A DNA stretch of 64,000 bases, taken from positions 18,416,398-18,480,397 of the forward strand of contig NC_092577.1 in assembly GCF_037975245.1 (NCBI RefSeq). The letters run 5' to 3'. Positions 23,644-34,602 of this stretch are shown one piece after another (the stretch's first letter is position 1; each line of letters begins with the position of its first letter). Below the pieces are notes generated by a model. The model searched no databases. It was not told the origin of the DNA and worked only from the letters and a program-made list of their open reading frames with translations. A program made the translations under genes and the position numbers. Source of the DNA: Apostichopus japonicus. Lineage: Eukaryota; Echinodermata; Holothuroidea; Aspidochirotida; Stichopodidae.

Positions 23644-23845
23644 TGTGTGAACATAGGCGTAGGAGCCTAATTTGATTTGGGTGGCTGCAACGACCTGCCC
23701 AAATATTACCGAAATTGTTCGCGCGCGGCAAATTATTCTTTTTTCAGTAGGTGCACAAAAAATTCTCAGCATATTGGCCGAATTTTCATCAAAAATGTTG
23801 CTTGGGGGCTCCAGCCCCCCTGCCTCCTACGCCTATGTGTGTGAA
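23644..23845 (+). mobile_element. 186-bp hAT-type MITE with perfect TIR and 8-bp TSD
   Basis: Ends are CATAGGCGTAGGAG at 23652-23665 and its exact reverse complement at 23824-23837. The element is flanked on both sides by TGTGTGAA (23644-23651 and 23838-23845), an 8-bp target duplication as made by hAT transposases. The terminal CATAGGCGTAG fits hAT ends. It codes for nothing, so it must have been moved by a transposase encoded elsewhere. Perfect ends and duplications suggest a fairly recent insertion. Confidence 0.85.
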
Positions 23846-23882
23846 GGGAAGGTGCTATGTCGGAAGAGTTATATAATATTGC

Positions 23883-23909
23883 GTATATATATATATATAT
23901 ATATATATT
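23883..23909 (+). repeat. (TA)n microsatellite
   Basis: About 13 uninterrupted TA dinucleotides. Confidence 0.9.
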
Positions 23910-24239
23910 AATAAGTGAAATGGAAAGGATATAAGTATATATTGGAGCTTGGTATTTGGTCATTTTGACCTTGTCTGTGGTTATTTGCAGATTGATAACA
24001 TGTATCAAATTAATAATTTCACTATAAAGTTAATGTTGATATATTTACTGTAGGTGATCTGATGAGCACAAAAATTGATAAAAACATTCATAGAACTAAT
24101 GTATATCAGTGTTTCTGTGTCAGTACAATCAATATCAGCATTTAGTTGATGTAGTATCAGTAGTATGTAACAGTAGTGTATGTAGCTGATACAAGTCAAA
24201 AGTCACCCAGATGTGGGTCAACTATTGGATTGCAATAGC

Positions 24240-24720
24240 ATAACTCCCAACCTTAAGGTCCATCCATGCATGCATTCTATCACTCATCACTGCTGATAAT
24301 AATCTCAAGTGGAGACTGCTCCTTGAACTCTCAAGTACAAAAGAGAAAAAAATCTGAAGGAACAAATGACCCTTCCCTCCCCCTTGTAGTGCCATCACTG
24401 TATCTCACTATTGCCAGAGAAGAATGTTGACTCATGTCAGCAGTACCCTGTGTGTTTAGCGCAAATGCTATTTCGGAGGAGTTATATAATATTGCCTATA
24501 TATTATTAAGTGGAAATGGAAAGGATATACCTAACCTCTGAAAAAATTGCAATTTTAAACATGATATGATAAATTTTGAATGAGTACCAGATCTGAGTGG
24601 GGGGGGGGGGTTCAAGCAGCTAGGAAAAAATCTGAGGGGATAAATGGTCTCCTTCAACTGTTGTGCCACCACTGTATCTCACTATTTCCATGGAGAAGGA
24701 TGTTGAGTGATGTCAGCAGT
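24240..24720 (+). repeat. Second copy of the 23.0-24.0 kb sequence
   Basis: Blocks such as CATGCATGCATTCTATCACT, TGAACTCTCAAGTACAAAAG, GAGTTATATAATATTGC and CAGCAGTACCCTGT follow the same order as at 23.05-24.0 kb but lack the MITE. This looks like a segmental duplication that predates, or escaped, the MITE insertion. Confidence 0.5.
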
Positions 24721-25469
24721 ACCCTGTCACCCCTTGGCACTGGGAGTTATTGCATTAAATGTCTGAAAATGAACTATGACCTCGTATAACTTCACACACA
24801 AAAGTCACCTGGGGTCAATCCATTGACATTTTCGATCGGTGAGCATGAAAACTATACAAATTCAAACATTTTTTTCTTTGCCCATTTTCTCTCCCCAAAA
24901 TACTATTTTTAACATTAATTTACCTTTGGTGACCTCGGATCACATCACCATTAACTTTGAAAATATTTCCCTATACCATTTGCAACTTGTCCCAAAATAT
25001 CGACCGTGTCCCACCTTGGCACTGAAAATTATTGTACTAAATGTCTGAAAATGAACGTTGACCTCTTACAACACATACAAAAGTCACCTAGGGTCAACCC
25101 ATTGACATTTTGGATCGGTCAGACGTCAATATAGCATCCAAACTATAAAAAGTCAAACTTGTTATACTTTGGCCATTTTCTACCCCAAAATACTAGTTTT
25201 TTAACATTAATTGACCTTTGGTGACTCTGATGACATGACCGTCATGAAAATATTCCCCTATACCATTTGCAACTTGTCCCAAAATATCAACCTTGTCACA
25301 CCTTGGCACTGGGATCTATGGCATTAAATGTCTGAAAATTAACTTTGACCTCGTATAGCTTTCGCACTCGAAGGTCACACGGGGGTCAAGCTATTGACAT
25401 TTATGATCAGAAGCTACCTTTAACATCTGAAAATAGAATTGAAACTGTAAAAATCCCCAAAACACTTAA

Positions 25470-25503
25470 AGGTCACCAGAGGTCAAATTGAGGTCAAGGG
25501 TCA
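25470..25503 (+). promoter_or_regulatory. Nuclear-receptor half-site cluster (DR4-DR5-DR1)
   Basis: AGGTCA at 25470, 25480 and 25491 and GGGTCA at 25498 give direct-repeat spacings of 4, 5 and 1. These spacings are those used by TR/LXR-type, RAR-type and RXR/HNF4-type dimers. The cluster is repeat-borne; no function has been shown. Confidence 0.5.
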
Positions 25504-26394
25504 CCCAGATGCAGATCGACAATTGGATTGCATTAAAGCAACTCCCAACCCTAACAGACAAGTCGTTCTCAAGTTATTGCAAAGATACAAGTTTTTTTAT
25601 CATTAATTGACCTTTGGTGACCTCGGATCACATGACCGTTATGTTTGAAAATATTCCCCTATACCATTTGCAACTTGTCCAAAAATAACCAACTGTGTCA
25701 CACCTTGGCACTGGGAGTTATTGTACTAAATGTCTGAAAATTAACTCTGACCTCTTATAACTTAACACACAAAGGTCACCTAGGGTCAAGCCATTGACAT
25801 TTTTGACCGGTGAGACGTGAATAAAGCATCAAAACTATAAAAATTCAAACTTTTTATTCTTTGCCCATTTTCTCCCCCCAAAATACTTGTTTTTTAACAT
25901 TAATTGACCTTTGGTGACCTCGGATCACATGACCGTTAAGTTTGAAAATATTACCCTATACCATTTGCAACTTGTCCAAAAATATCAACTGTGTAACACC
26001 TTGGCACTGGGATCTATTGCATTCAATGTCTGAAAATTAACTTTGACCTTGTATAACTTCGCACACAAAGCTCCCCTGGGTGGAAGGTACCTTTGATATC
26101 CAAATCTAGCATCAAAACCAAACATTTTCTTTTTCACTCGTTTTCTCCCAAAATAAGCACATTTTTCCTAATGTGACCTTTGACCTTGGTTTCAGATGTA
26201 GTTTGATCTCCTGATTCCAAAAAACAACACGACAAGTCTGTACAGCCATCCTAACTCCGACCGAAAAACTTTGACCCCATATAACTTCACACATGAAGGT
26301 CACACGGGGGTCAACCTATTGACATTTATGATCAGAAGGTACCTTTGACATCTGAAAATAGCAACGAAACTGTAAATATCCCCAAAACACTTAA

Positions 26395-26428
26395 AGGTCA
26401 CAATAGGTCAAATTGAGGTCAAGGGTCA
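26395..26428 (+). promoter_or_regulatory. Nuclear-receptor half-site cluster (DR4-DR5-DR1)
   Basis: Same layout as the 25.47 kb cluster: AGGTCA at 26395, 26405 and 26416, GGGTCA at 26423. Confidence 0.5.
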
Positions 26429-27273
26429 CCCAGATGTGGGTCGACAAGTGGATTACATTGAAGCAACTCCCAACCCTAACAGACAATTCCTTCTCAAGTT
26501 AATCGCAAAAATACTAGTTTTTTTAACATTAATTGACCTTTGGTGACCTCGGATTACATGAATGTTAAATTTCAAAATGTTCCCCTAACCAGTTCACAAC
26601 TTGTCCCAAAATATCAACCTCGTCACACATTGGCAGTGGGAGTTATTGCAGTTTTAATATTTTTGTTTTTTGGACCATAACTGACCTTTGTGGGCACCAA
26701 AAACAATAGGGCACACCTTCTTCATATTTCCCTTATTGAGATAGAGCGTACCCAAGCAAGTGTCACAGATGCACACACAGACACACACACACACGCCAAC
26801 CTGTGTGTACATAGGTTCCTTTTGCTAAAGCTCCTTTTGCTAAAGCAAGGAACCAAAAATGAAGGCAACTCACCAGCATTTTAAATTTTTTAAGAACAGA
26901 GAAAAGGAAATTTGTAGTGGAACCACAGGAGCACTAATGGTGCATTAGCTCATATAAAAATACGAAATGTACGGTTCTAGCCAGTATTTTGTTTAAACCA
27001 GGCAGAATTGAATATTTACTACCCAATCGAATACCACTGGCTTATAGTACTGATAACAAAATATAATCACTACTTCTGATTCTAATTGCAATAAAATCTG
27101 CAGGCTTTTAAGGTGTTTCAGAAAATTATCAAAAGAATGTTCAACAAAGAATGTTGAAACGTGTGTAGACAGACAGTGAGAGTGAGACAGTACAGTCTTT
27201 TAGGCTCCACTGGTATGATTAAGAGCCCAAAAATTACATGAGTGCTGTGTATTAAGGTTATTGCACATGGCAT

Positions 27274-27884
27274 TTACACAAAGCCAATTTCCCAGAAGTC
27301 TGACTTTAACTGGCGAACCAGTTCGTTCCTAAACTCCTTGTAACTGGTGTAGCCCTCACATTGTAATGTGATGGCCGAAAGTGTTTCTGGTGTGATTTGG
27401 CAGGTGACACCCAGCCTTCCAAACAACACCAACAATGTTTCAAGGGTGTCTTCATCAAATGTATGCATGTCAAGTGCCTTCCTCAAAACATCACCTTCAT
27501 TCCTACTGAGAGTTGCAACAAAGCCCTCCATCAGCAGATCATCACAGACTTCATTATCGCCATTAATTCCAGATATGAGGCATGCTTTGCTAAACTGTAT
27601 GGGGAAGTACCCCACACTATTAAATCCAATATATAGGATTTTCCCCATAGTTTGAAAATCTCTTGGGGTAACATGTGGGTGAACTGTGGGTATAAACTGA
27701 CCATCACCTACAAAGTACCTAGCAGAAACTGTCTGCCAGAACTCTGTTAGTGCATCCCTAAATATGCCTTTAGTATCCACACCCTCTTCTGCCAAAAAAA
27801 ATTCTAAATACGCACTCCACTTCGGCATCTCTGAACAATTCCAGTATATCTTTTTCAATGTAATTTCTTCTCAGAGTGAAAAAC
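27274..27884 (-). CDS. HECT-type E3 ubiquitin ligase exon (N-lobe)
   Basis: A strong acceptor (TATTGACCTTTCAG) precedes 27884. The product contains EEGVDTKGIFRDALTEFW, the signature Gly-Val-Asp-..-Gly-..-Arg-Asp of HECT-like domains of the G2E3-like class, then Gly-Tyr-Phe-Pro-Ile and a helical region to Phe-Trp-Glu-Ile-Gly. HECT enzymes take ubiquitin from an E2 onto a C-lobe cysteine. The C-lobe is not seen: the frame stops at 27274 and no later exon was recognised. Between the acceptor and Glu-Glu-Gly-Val-Asp the frame must change within a run of eight A (27794-27801). In the upstream frame the start reads Arg-Arg-Asn-Tyr-Ile-Glu-Lys-Asp, a typical HECT entry. That run could be a sequencing error. 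It is the final visible exon of the gene extending to 34804. Confidence 0.75.
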
Positions 27885-28366
27885 CTGAAAGGTCAATAAA
27901 AAAGAAAGTCTCTAATGGATATAGAAAGTATACCTCTTCACATAAAGGTGAGACATGGTAATTGTAAAAGTGAATAAACAATAAATCCCCTTCAAAATCA
28001 TTGTGCATCTCACTTTGACTTCTATGCCAAGCCCTTTTAATATGTAAATCTGGTTATATCGGTCATTGTTTTGAACATTAGGTGACCTTTCACCTAAAAA
28101 TAGTATCTGTTCAATTTTGGAGTATGCAACTCATTTATATACTAGCTTAATCCAAGTTTTTCTTATTGAGTTAAAATGATTACAATATTTTTACTATTTG
28201 ACCTCTGGTGACCTTTCACCTCTTGTAAAAGAAATAGCGATTATATACTAATTATGGGCTTATGTGCCATCTATCAGATTTGTCCCCGTTTCTCCTAATG
28301 AGAAAGCATTTTTTGAGGATTTGGGAATAAACATTTACAATACATTAATTTCAAATTTTTGCTTAC

Positions 28367-28526
28367 CTTTGGGGTTGGTACCCATTCTGGTGGTGGTGAT
28401 GGAGATCTTGGTGGTCTTGGTGAGGATGGTTGTCTTGGTAAGGATGGTGGTCTTGGTGAGGATGGTTGTCTTGGTGAGGATGGTGGTCTTCGTGTTCAGT
28501 ATATCAATCTTGCATGAGTTTGTGAC
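28367..28526 (-). CDS. HECT/UBX-like ligase gene, Pro/Ser-rich exon with 18-bp repeats
   Basis: Bounded by acceptor CCCTCTTAAAG and donor CCAAAG|GTAAGC, both good. Most of the exon is an 18-bp minisatellite (four units, 28390-28490). In the frame imposed by the previous exon it reads Pro-Ser-Ser-Pro-Arg-Gln/Pro-Pro repeats ending Pro-Pro-Pro-Glu-Trp-Val-Pro, but a TGA at 28496-28498 lies just inside. The frame needed to enter the HECT exon is another one. So either the repeat has changed length and moved the frame, or an internal acceptor is used. The exon boundaries are firmer than its translation. Confidence 0.45.
28390..28490 (+). repeat. 18-bp minisatellite, four units
   Basis: Units of TCTTGGTGAGGATGGTTG and near variants, inside the Pro/Ser-rich exon. 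Confidence 0.85.
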
Positions 28527-28864
28527 CTTTAAGAGGGAATAGAAAACTGATATGAAAACTCTCTATAGGAAACATACATATGAGAATGAAACATGTAACA
28601 TTATTTCCGTCCTATATACATCCATGAAATACAGCTATGGAATGTCACGACACCCAGGAGTTCTTGAGGGTACATTTTCGTAGAGCATATCCTTGCTGCG
28701 TTTGATAGGCCTAAGAACTACTTGAAAAAGGTAAATCAGATTATTTGATTATCATCGATTAACTCATGGTCAGCTGACTATAATGGACCAATCAGATTGC
28801 AGAATTTTAACTAGGTATGAATTAATAAAACACCCAAATTTAACGACAATGACCAATAACTCAC

Positions 28865-28968
28865 GGCGGGTTGGACTTCAAGACTGGTGGCGTCGATGTG
28901 ACACTTAGTGTAGGTGGGGGCCTTTCAATTGTTGGGAGGACTCCAGCTTGTGTTGATCTGAACTGGAC
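28865..28968 (-). CDS. HECT/UBX-like ligase gene, Pro/Thr-rich linker exon
   Basis: The acceptor is TTCTTTTTGAAG and the donor is GTGAGT. It encodes 34 residues plus two bases: Val-Gln-Phe-Arg-Ser-Thr, then a Pro-Pro-Pro-Thr-Leu segment and Pro-Pro-Val-Leu-Lys. It starts in phase 0, as the preceding exon ends. It looks like an unstructured linker before the HECT domain. Confidence 0.55.
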
Positions 28969-29579
28969 CTTCAAAAAGAAATGGTAATTTGTATGTTGGT
29001 TACAAAATACAAAGAATGTCTGCATACAAAAAGAAACATGGAAAACTATGAATAAGAAGTGCTCTATAGCTCTTACGTGCACCAATGACAACAAATGATC
29101 CAATATTATCCAATGTTAATTGCATTCCATTAATTGCTTGTGGCCAGACCCCATGACCATAAATAACATTTGATCTAAAATAACTATACCACTTGAGTTT
29201 CTTGAAAATCTATGAAAGACTGAATTAAATTTTTGGTTTCGATGAAATCGTAACCTATGCATTCATGCAGGCGGAGAGTGTGTGTATGTATGTATGCGTT
29301 TGTTTTGTATTCTGACCGAGGACTTGAACAAACGAATTTGAGGTCCTCGGTTGTGATTTCAAAGCAATCACTACGTCCTCGGAAGAATTCTACTGTATGG
29401 GGTATTGTTAAGGTTAGGGTACGCGGATTTGAACAAAATACAATGGGGTCCTAGGTCTGATTGTAATACAAACACGTGTGTGTGTGTGACGCCTGGCTTG
29501 TAAACACGGTATCTCAAGTAGGGAAGCTTGGACCAATCTAATATTTGGTGCATATGAGTACAACATTGAGTAGATGTGC

Positions 29580-30200
29580 TATATTTTTGGTGTTGCCTGT
29601 GAAGGTCACCAAAGGTCAGTTAGAGGCCAAAAACCAACATATTAAAACAGGCAATAACTCCCATTGACAGGATCCGACATGGTTGATATTTTGGGACCAG
29701 TTGTGAATGGGGTAAGGGATCATTTCAAAACATAACGGTCATGTGATATAAGGTCAACAAGGGTCAACCAGGGGTCAAAAAGTATTATTTTTGCAATAAC
29801 TTGAGAACCAAATGTCCGTGAAGGTTGGGAGTTACGCTATTGTAATCAGGGAGTCGACCCGCATCTAGGTGACCTTTGACCTCATGTTGACCTCCGGTGA
29901 CCTTTATCAGTTTTTTGGGTTATTGGAATTTTCGTAGCCATAATCGGATCTCAAAGGTACCTTCCGATGAAAATGGTCCATAGTTGACCCCTGTGCGACC
30001 TTCGTGTGCGAAGTTATCAGAGGTCAATGCTTTTGTTTTTTAATAAGTACAGTTAGGATGGTCGCACAGACTTGTCATGTTGCTTTTTGGAATCAGCGTG
30101 TCAAACTACATCGGACCGCGCGGTCAAAAGGTCAAATCTTAAAAAATCTGCTCATTTTAGGAGATACGGGGCAAAACAAAACAGAACAAATATAAGTTTC
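29580..30200 (-). repeat. AGGTCA-rich repeat, reversed copy
   Basis: Matches the 25-26 kb family in reverse: GGTCACCAAAGGTCA at 29605, CAATAACTCCCATTGACAGG, and CATAACGGTCATGTGA. A perfect DR4 lies at 29603-29618. The composite cluster at 29870-29903 has the same four half sites in reverse (spacings 1, 5, 4). Confidence 0.7.
29870..29903 (-). promoter_or_regulatory. Nuclear-receptor half-site cluster (DR1-DR5-DR4)
   Basis: TGACCT at 29870, 29877, 29888 and 29898: all four half sites are perfect here, spaced 1, 5 and 4. Confidence 0.5.
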
Positions 30201-30649
30201 AAAATTTGTTGACATATAATAGAGCTTTTTGTGCTGAATATAGGAAACCAACTGCTGCTTCAATCGGACACCCAGTTCTCAAGTTATGAGGGGTCAAAGG
30301 TTGGTATTGATACATTTCTAGCAGTAACATTATGTGCGTACATTGTAGGCCATGCAAATTTTAGGACAAAGTGCACCTCATCAAGAGGAACATTTTCCAT
30401 AAAAATCAGCGGGTCATCCAAGGTCATTCTATTGCTTTTGATGGAGGTGTGTATAACCACGTACAGTAGACTGACCTGTGTTAGCATGCCATAGTGTTAT
30501 TGTAACAGCTAGTTCTGGTTATACTAACTAGCAAAAGTCTAGTGCATTGAAGTCATCGAAACCTCAATGCAATTTGCATTCTGGTCTTTAAATGAAACAT
30601 TTGAATTTGCACATTCTGATAAATTAAATTTTGTTGTACAAGCCCCCAT

Positions 30650-31170
30650 TTTTTATTCCTTGTTGGAGGTGTAAGGAATCTGTGCAGTCATGCATGTGTG
30701 TCTGTCTGTACATATGTCTGAGACACTTCTTGTAAACACGATTAGTGGAAGACGCAAGGTCGGACATGGCTCATACTTGGGTGGTGGATTACCCATAGTG
30801 AGTAGATGATCCCTATTGTTTTTGGTGGAGGTGAAAGGTCACCAGAGGGTAAAAGATGAAAACATTGTAAACACCAGAGCTTCACTAAGGAAACTTAGTT
30901 CATACTTAGTATATATGTTAGCCATGGTAGATGATCCCTATTGTTATTGGTAGGGGTCAAAGGTAATGTGAGGTCACCAGAGGTGAAATACTGAAAACAT
31001 TGTAACTTATCAAAGTAAACTTCAATTCAGTTCATATTAGGCATATATGTTAGTCGTAATGAGTATATGGTCCCTATTATTTTGAGGAATACTTAATCGA
31101 CCTTTCACTTTTCTGATGATTTTAATAACAAAGACAAGGAATCATGTAGCCCTCGGTTCTTGTCTCTATA
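30650..31170 (-). repeat. Hairpin-ended repeat fragments
   Basis: ATTCCTTG/GTAAGGAAT hairpin at 30655-30680 followed by GTGTGTCTGTCTG, then two diverged copies of AGATGATCCCTATTGTT-TTGG (about 30804 and 30927) with AGGTCACCAGAGG. This is the reverse complement of the family at 5.9-6.5 kb. Confidence 0.55.
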
Positions 31171-31280
31171 GTGCTACATGTTTTTCATGTTGAATCTGCC
31201 ATGCGTATTTTCTATATTTGAGAATAAAAATCAACAAAAACAATTGTTGCAATACCACTGTTACATATAACCATACTTAC

Positions 31281-31352
31281 ACTTGGTGTTCCTGCATCAA
31301 CAAATGTACTTCCCTTTTCATCAGTGGAATTATTTTCCTCCATCTCTTCATT
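31281..31352 (-). CDS. HECT/UBX-like ligase gene, acidic exon
   Basis: Exactly 24 codons between acceptor CTTGTTTACAG and donor AGT|GTAAGT. The product is acidic (Asn-Glu-Glu-Met-Glu-Glu) and probably an unstructured linker. Both ends are phase 0, matching its neighbours. Confidence 0.6.
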
Positions 31353-31610
31353 CTGTAAACAAGCACAAATTGTATGTGTTGACATTCCTTGTCAAAGTAC
31401 CAGTACACCTTTATTAAGTCAATGTCTTGACATGTACCATATATATTTTCGCCATTACAATGTTTTTGATGCTTATATATCTTGTATATGTTGTCCTCAT
31501 GTTATCTCTGACCAAAAGCAATATGGCTCTTGTACTCATGGCAAACCTACATACATGCCAAATACGCACTTCATGTTCACCTTATTGAGTTATGTTTATG
31601 CATAACTCAC

Positions 31611-31784
31611 ATCATCAATCCATGATACTGTAAAAGTTGTAGGCCTTGTTATTCCAAGATCCTTCAGCTTTTTGTTTATTGCTGGGGATATCCTCCACAT
31701 TTTTGAAGCTGGGTTGTCCCCAGTGCAGGCTATTGTGAAGGCCTTCGTTGCAGAGGATTGACACCCTACAAATAGCATCAGTTC
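31611..31784 (-). CDS. HECT/UBX-like ligase gene, 58-codon exon
   Basis: Acceptor TCCTTCTTTCAG and donor GATGAT|GTGAGT; 174 bases, phase 0 at both ends. The product starts Glu-Leu-Met-Leu-Phe-Val-Gly and has Trp-Arg-Ile-Ser-Pro-Ala and Phe-Thr-Val-Ser-Trp. It directly continues the UBX-like exon and so may be the second half of that ubiquitin-like fold. No stop or indel. Confidence 0.65.
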
Positions 31785-32039
31785 CTGAAAGAAGGAATAT
31801 TATGTAATATACATTCAACTTGTTATTCTATTGATGAGTATTGTACAAAATTTGTTTGAGACCTGGCCACCATCTAATTTTTAATCGTTATTTTCCCTCA
31901 TTTGTTTGTGACTCAATGATTGTGACTCTCAGTTTGACTACATGGGTCTTAGTTAAAATATGCCACATATATTAAGACATTTGTAGCAAAAGTGTTTCTA
32001 CTGGCTCAGATGGGATGAAGGATTCAGATAATCATATCC

Positions 32040-32330
32040 ATCACCATATTCTATGAAGGTTTTTGGTTACGATGCCAAAGACCAAGTAACCTATGCGATC
32101 ATGTTTAGGAATTCACAAAATCTTGGAAACTATATGTTGGATGAATGGCATATTGAACTAGTGGCTGCCCATGATGATTACAATGGCCCTATTTTTGGTA
32201 TCTACAATCCTTGCCAAAAATGCTTGGCCCAAACAGTCATTAAACAGCATACTGTTAATTTGCCATCAGTGCCCCCCCCCTTTCTTCCTGATATTGTAGC
32301 AAAATCCATTCAGGACATGCAAGACTGATA
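32040..32330 (+). other. Open frame of unknown nature inside the ligase-gene intron
   Basis: A 91-codon plus-strand frame (32053-32328) opposite the ligase gene. Its composition (Trp, His, Cys, Asp spread evenly) is less biased than neighbouring chance frames, but I recognise no family. It could be a relic of a mobile element. Low weight. Confidence 0.2.
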
Positions 32331-32662
32331 TGGGGAGTGATTTTGTCAAGGATTGTATGGATGTATTGTATCAAGGATTGTCTGAAGCCCGTACAAATGT
32401 ATAGGCAACATATTTAATATTCCTGAGAAGCCTAGTTGCACTAGCCAAATGAGACATTTTGAAGCAGTTCTGTTGATTTCATGTTAAATGAGGGATGTTA
32501 TACAAAAATGATAATATAAATGTCTTTTTTGCATACTACATTAATTAGGTAATAAAATCCCTATTCCATTCATGTTCCTACTTCTACAACTGTTTCTATT
32601 TTCTACAACTATGTGGCAATGCAAGGCTAATAAGGACAAAGGGAATAATAACATTAACTCAC

Positions 32663-32794
32663 ATCAACAGTGCTGTCCTGGGTAACCCTTCTTAATCTGT
32701 GGGTACCACTTGGCAGTATAAACTTAACTGGGAAGGCAAATGGCGATTCATCCTCTGGATCGAGCATTTGTGCCCTTCTCTGCAGCAGGTTTGC
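32663..32794 (-). CDS. HECT/UBX-like ligase gene, UBX-like exon
   Basis: Acceptor TTTATTTATAAAG and donor GAT|GTGAGT; 44 codons, phase 0. It reads Leu-Leu-Gln-Arg-Arg then Pro-Val-Lys-Phe-Ile-Leu-Pro-Ser-Gly-Thr-His-Arg-Leu-Arg-Arg-Val and Asp-Ser-Thr-Val-Asp. The lead-in helix and the 'i.lPsG....r' strand pattern are those of UBX/ubiquitin-like domains. That fits binding of p97-type or ubiquitin partners, but this is inferred from pattern only. Confidence 0.65.
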
Positions 32795-33284
32795 CTTTAT
32801 AAATAAAACACAAATGTTTGTAGCGATGCAATGCAATACATATAATATTGTCTGGATAATTTCATCATGACTTATAGTGTAATTGCAACAAAGAAGCAGA
32901 ATATGTATAACATCGATGAACTATTATAGTATGAGATTCATCCAAGTTTCCCCCACTGAGTTAGCCCGATTACAATGTTTTCAGTGTTTGACCCATGGTG
33001 ACTTTAAATTACCTCTTACAAAATACTCAATATGGCTGACCTACATACAAAATTTGAATTTCATCCACCTTTCCTCTTCATTGGGCAAGATGTCATACAA
33101 ACATATTACATACACAGGTGAGCATTACATTCACTCAGTATGAGGAATTCATTAAAATATCCTAACCTAGTAGGATAATGGAAATGGATAATCTTGACAC
33201 TACCATAAACTTTGTTTGTCTAGAGAGGACTTGGATGTATTGTATTCCTTCTGAGGACTTAAATTTCCTTTGACTGAATACCCA

Positions 33285-33345
33285 CACACACATGCTGATG
33301 TGATTACATAGATCCCTTTTACCTTCGGCAAGGAATCAAAAAATT
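33285..33345 (+). repeat. Terminal-hairpin repeat end
   Basis: CACACACACATGC then GATCCCTTTTACC..GGCAAGGAATC and an A run: an end of the hairpin-ended family, with CCGAGGAC-like motifs upstream (33225-33265). Confidence 0.6.
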
Positions 33346-33366
33346 ATGAATCGTCTTAATGCTTAC

Positions 33367-33432
33367 ATGTTGATCTCGATTTTGGTGTTCTTCTTGTGGC
33401 AAAGGATCCCCTGTTTGAAGTACATCTGGAAG
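33367..33432 (-). CDS. HECT/UBX-like ligase gene, short linker exon
   Basis: 22 codons between acceptor TTCTAATATAG and donor CAT|GTAAGC, phase 0. Gln/Glu/Asp-rich, likely helical linker between the Cys-motif exon and the UBX-like exon. Confidence 0.6.
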
Positions 33433-33841
33433 CTATATTAGAAACAGATTAAAAAAATATTTGTTATTATACTAGTTTGTGTATAGTTTTAAAGAGTTCT
33501 TATAGTTCTTATTACATAATACATATGTAATACACTAATATTTGTAATGTTGATTCCTAAGTCTATCAAGCACAAATGCCTTCTCACATAAGTAGAGGTT
33601 ATCCCCTGGCAGAGATTAATCTACCATAGCACTTGAGGTCGATTGTGGGTCCATTCCTAAAATTGCCTGAGGAATTTCCTAAAATGACAGCCATAAGTTA
33701 TTCATACTGGTCAGTCTTTATTCCGGCACCAAATACTTCACATTACAGGTTATATATAGTCAATCAAGATGAAGTATCTTGCAAGAAACACAGGTACAAT
33801 GACATAGAGTTCAATGAATGATAAATATGATTAATATGTAC

Positions 33842-33943
33842 CTCTGTATTTTGATCTGCAATCAGGGATTCCTGAAACTCTGCATCCTGCTGGCAAACAA
33901 GACAAGCATCTTCAAGAAGTGTTCTTCCACAGTCCGAGCATAT
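33842..33943 (-). CDS. HECT/UBX-like ligase gene, Cys-motif exon
   Basis: 34 codons, acceptor TTTCTTTAAG, donor GAG|GTACAT, phase 0. It begins Ile-Cys-Ser-Asp-Cys-Gly and has Cys-Leu-Val-Cys-Gln, a CxxC...CxxC pair suggesting a small zinc-binding element. It ends Glu-Phe-Gln-Glu-Ser-Leu-Ile-Ala-Asp-Gln, the 'eF..SL..D' helix commonly seen ahead of UBX domains. Confidence 0.65.
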
Positions 33944-34602
33944 CTTAAAGAAAATATTCAACAATCATTTGAACATTTGTCAACAAGCAACAGATGGTGT
34001 CTTCAGACGATGCCCCATGATATTGGAGGGGCATGAAAAGCTTAGAGTAAGCTTGGGTCGCCTTTGTCCTATAGATATACCATTTCAGTGCCCTGACCAG
34101 GCCCTAGAGTCTATCATCGCATTTTATTTTTTAGCTATGAACTCGGGCAGTCTGACCTTGTGAGGCTCAAACCTGATGTGCCAAGGTTTAGTGGAGAATG
34201 GACCAGAGTGGACCCCCAGGATGTTGTTGATGGCCGTGAAACATGCCAAGGTCCTAAGATTGTAAGTTCCGTAAGTGGCTGGTCTTCTCAAACTATGATG
34301 CTGAATGGTCTGGGGAATCCCCCCCCCCCCCTGCATGTTGAACCTACACTTCGCGTAGATCTCCCTATGAAAATTAACTCACCGTGGAGGTTCCAACTTT
34401 ATCCTCATTAACATTATGTTGAACCTGTGATTTAAGCACAAATTGTATTGTCATTTATTAACAGAGTAACAAAGTAAGTTTTTAATTATAAATAACAACA
34501 GTAAAACATGATTCATTTTACTACAAAATGCATAAATATGTCTCCAAAGGCTGTAAACAAAGTACTCCATTTAATAATCTTAATCTTTAAAATGCACTAT
34601 AC

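Larger units (their letters stand above)
24720..26880 (+). repeat. Partial tandem array of the AGGTCA-rich repeat family
   Basis: Five or more incomplete monomers are visible from the phrases ATTGACATTTNNGATC (about 24820, 25105, 25392, 25795 and 26310), CCCTATACCATTTGCAACTT and CACCTTGGCACTGGGA. Perfect direct repeats of TGACCT with 4-bp spacing occur at 25608-25623, 25905-25920 and 26534-26549. Composite arrays of four half sites occur at 25470-25503 and 26395-26428. The right end (26793-26860) has the CACACACACGCC tract and the TTCCTTTTGC/GCAAGGAACC terminal hairpin. It is non-coding. Confidence 0.75.
28969..31280. other. Large intron of the ligase gene filled with repeats
   Basis: Contains reversed copies of the AGGTCA-rich family (29580-30150), a CCGAGGAC/CACACAC fragment (29270-29500), and hairpin-ended repeat pieces (30650-31170). 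Open frames here belong to these repeats. Confidence 0.6.

Noticed and set aside
34124-34411. An exon of the ligase gene around 34.1-34.4 kb
   Set aside because: The exons at 34603-34804 and 33842-33943 already join in phase; this frame has no splice support or known motif.
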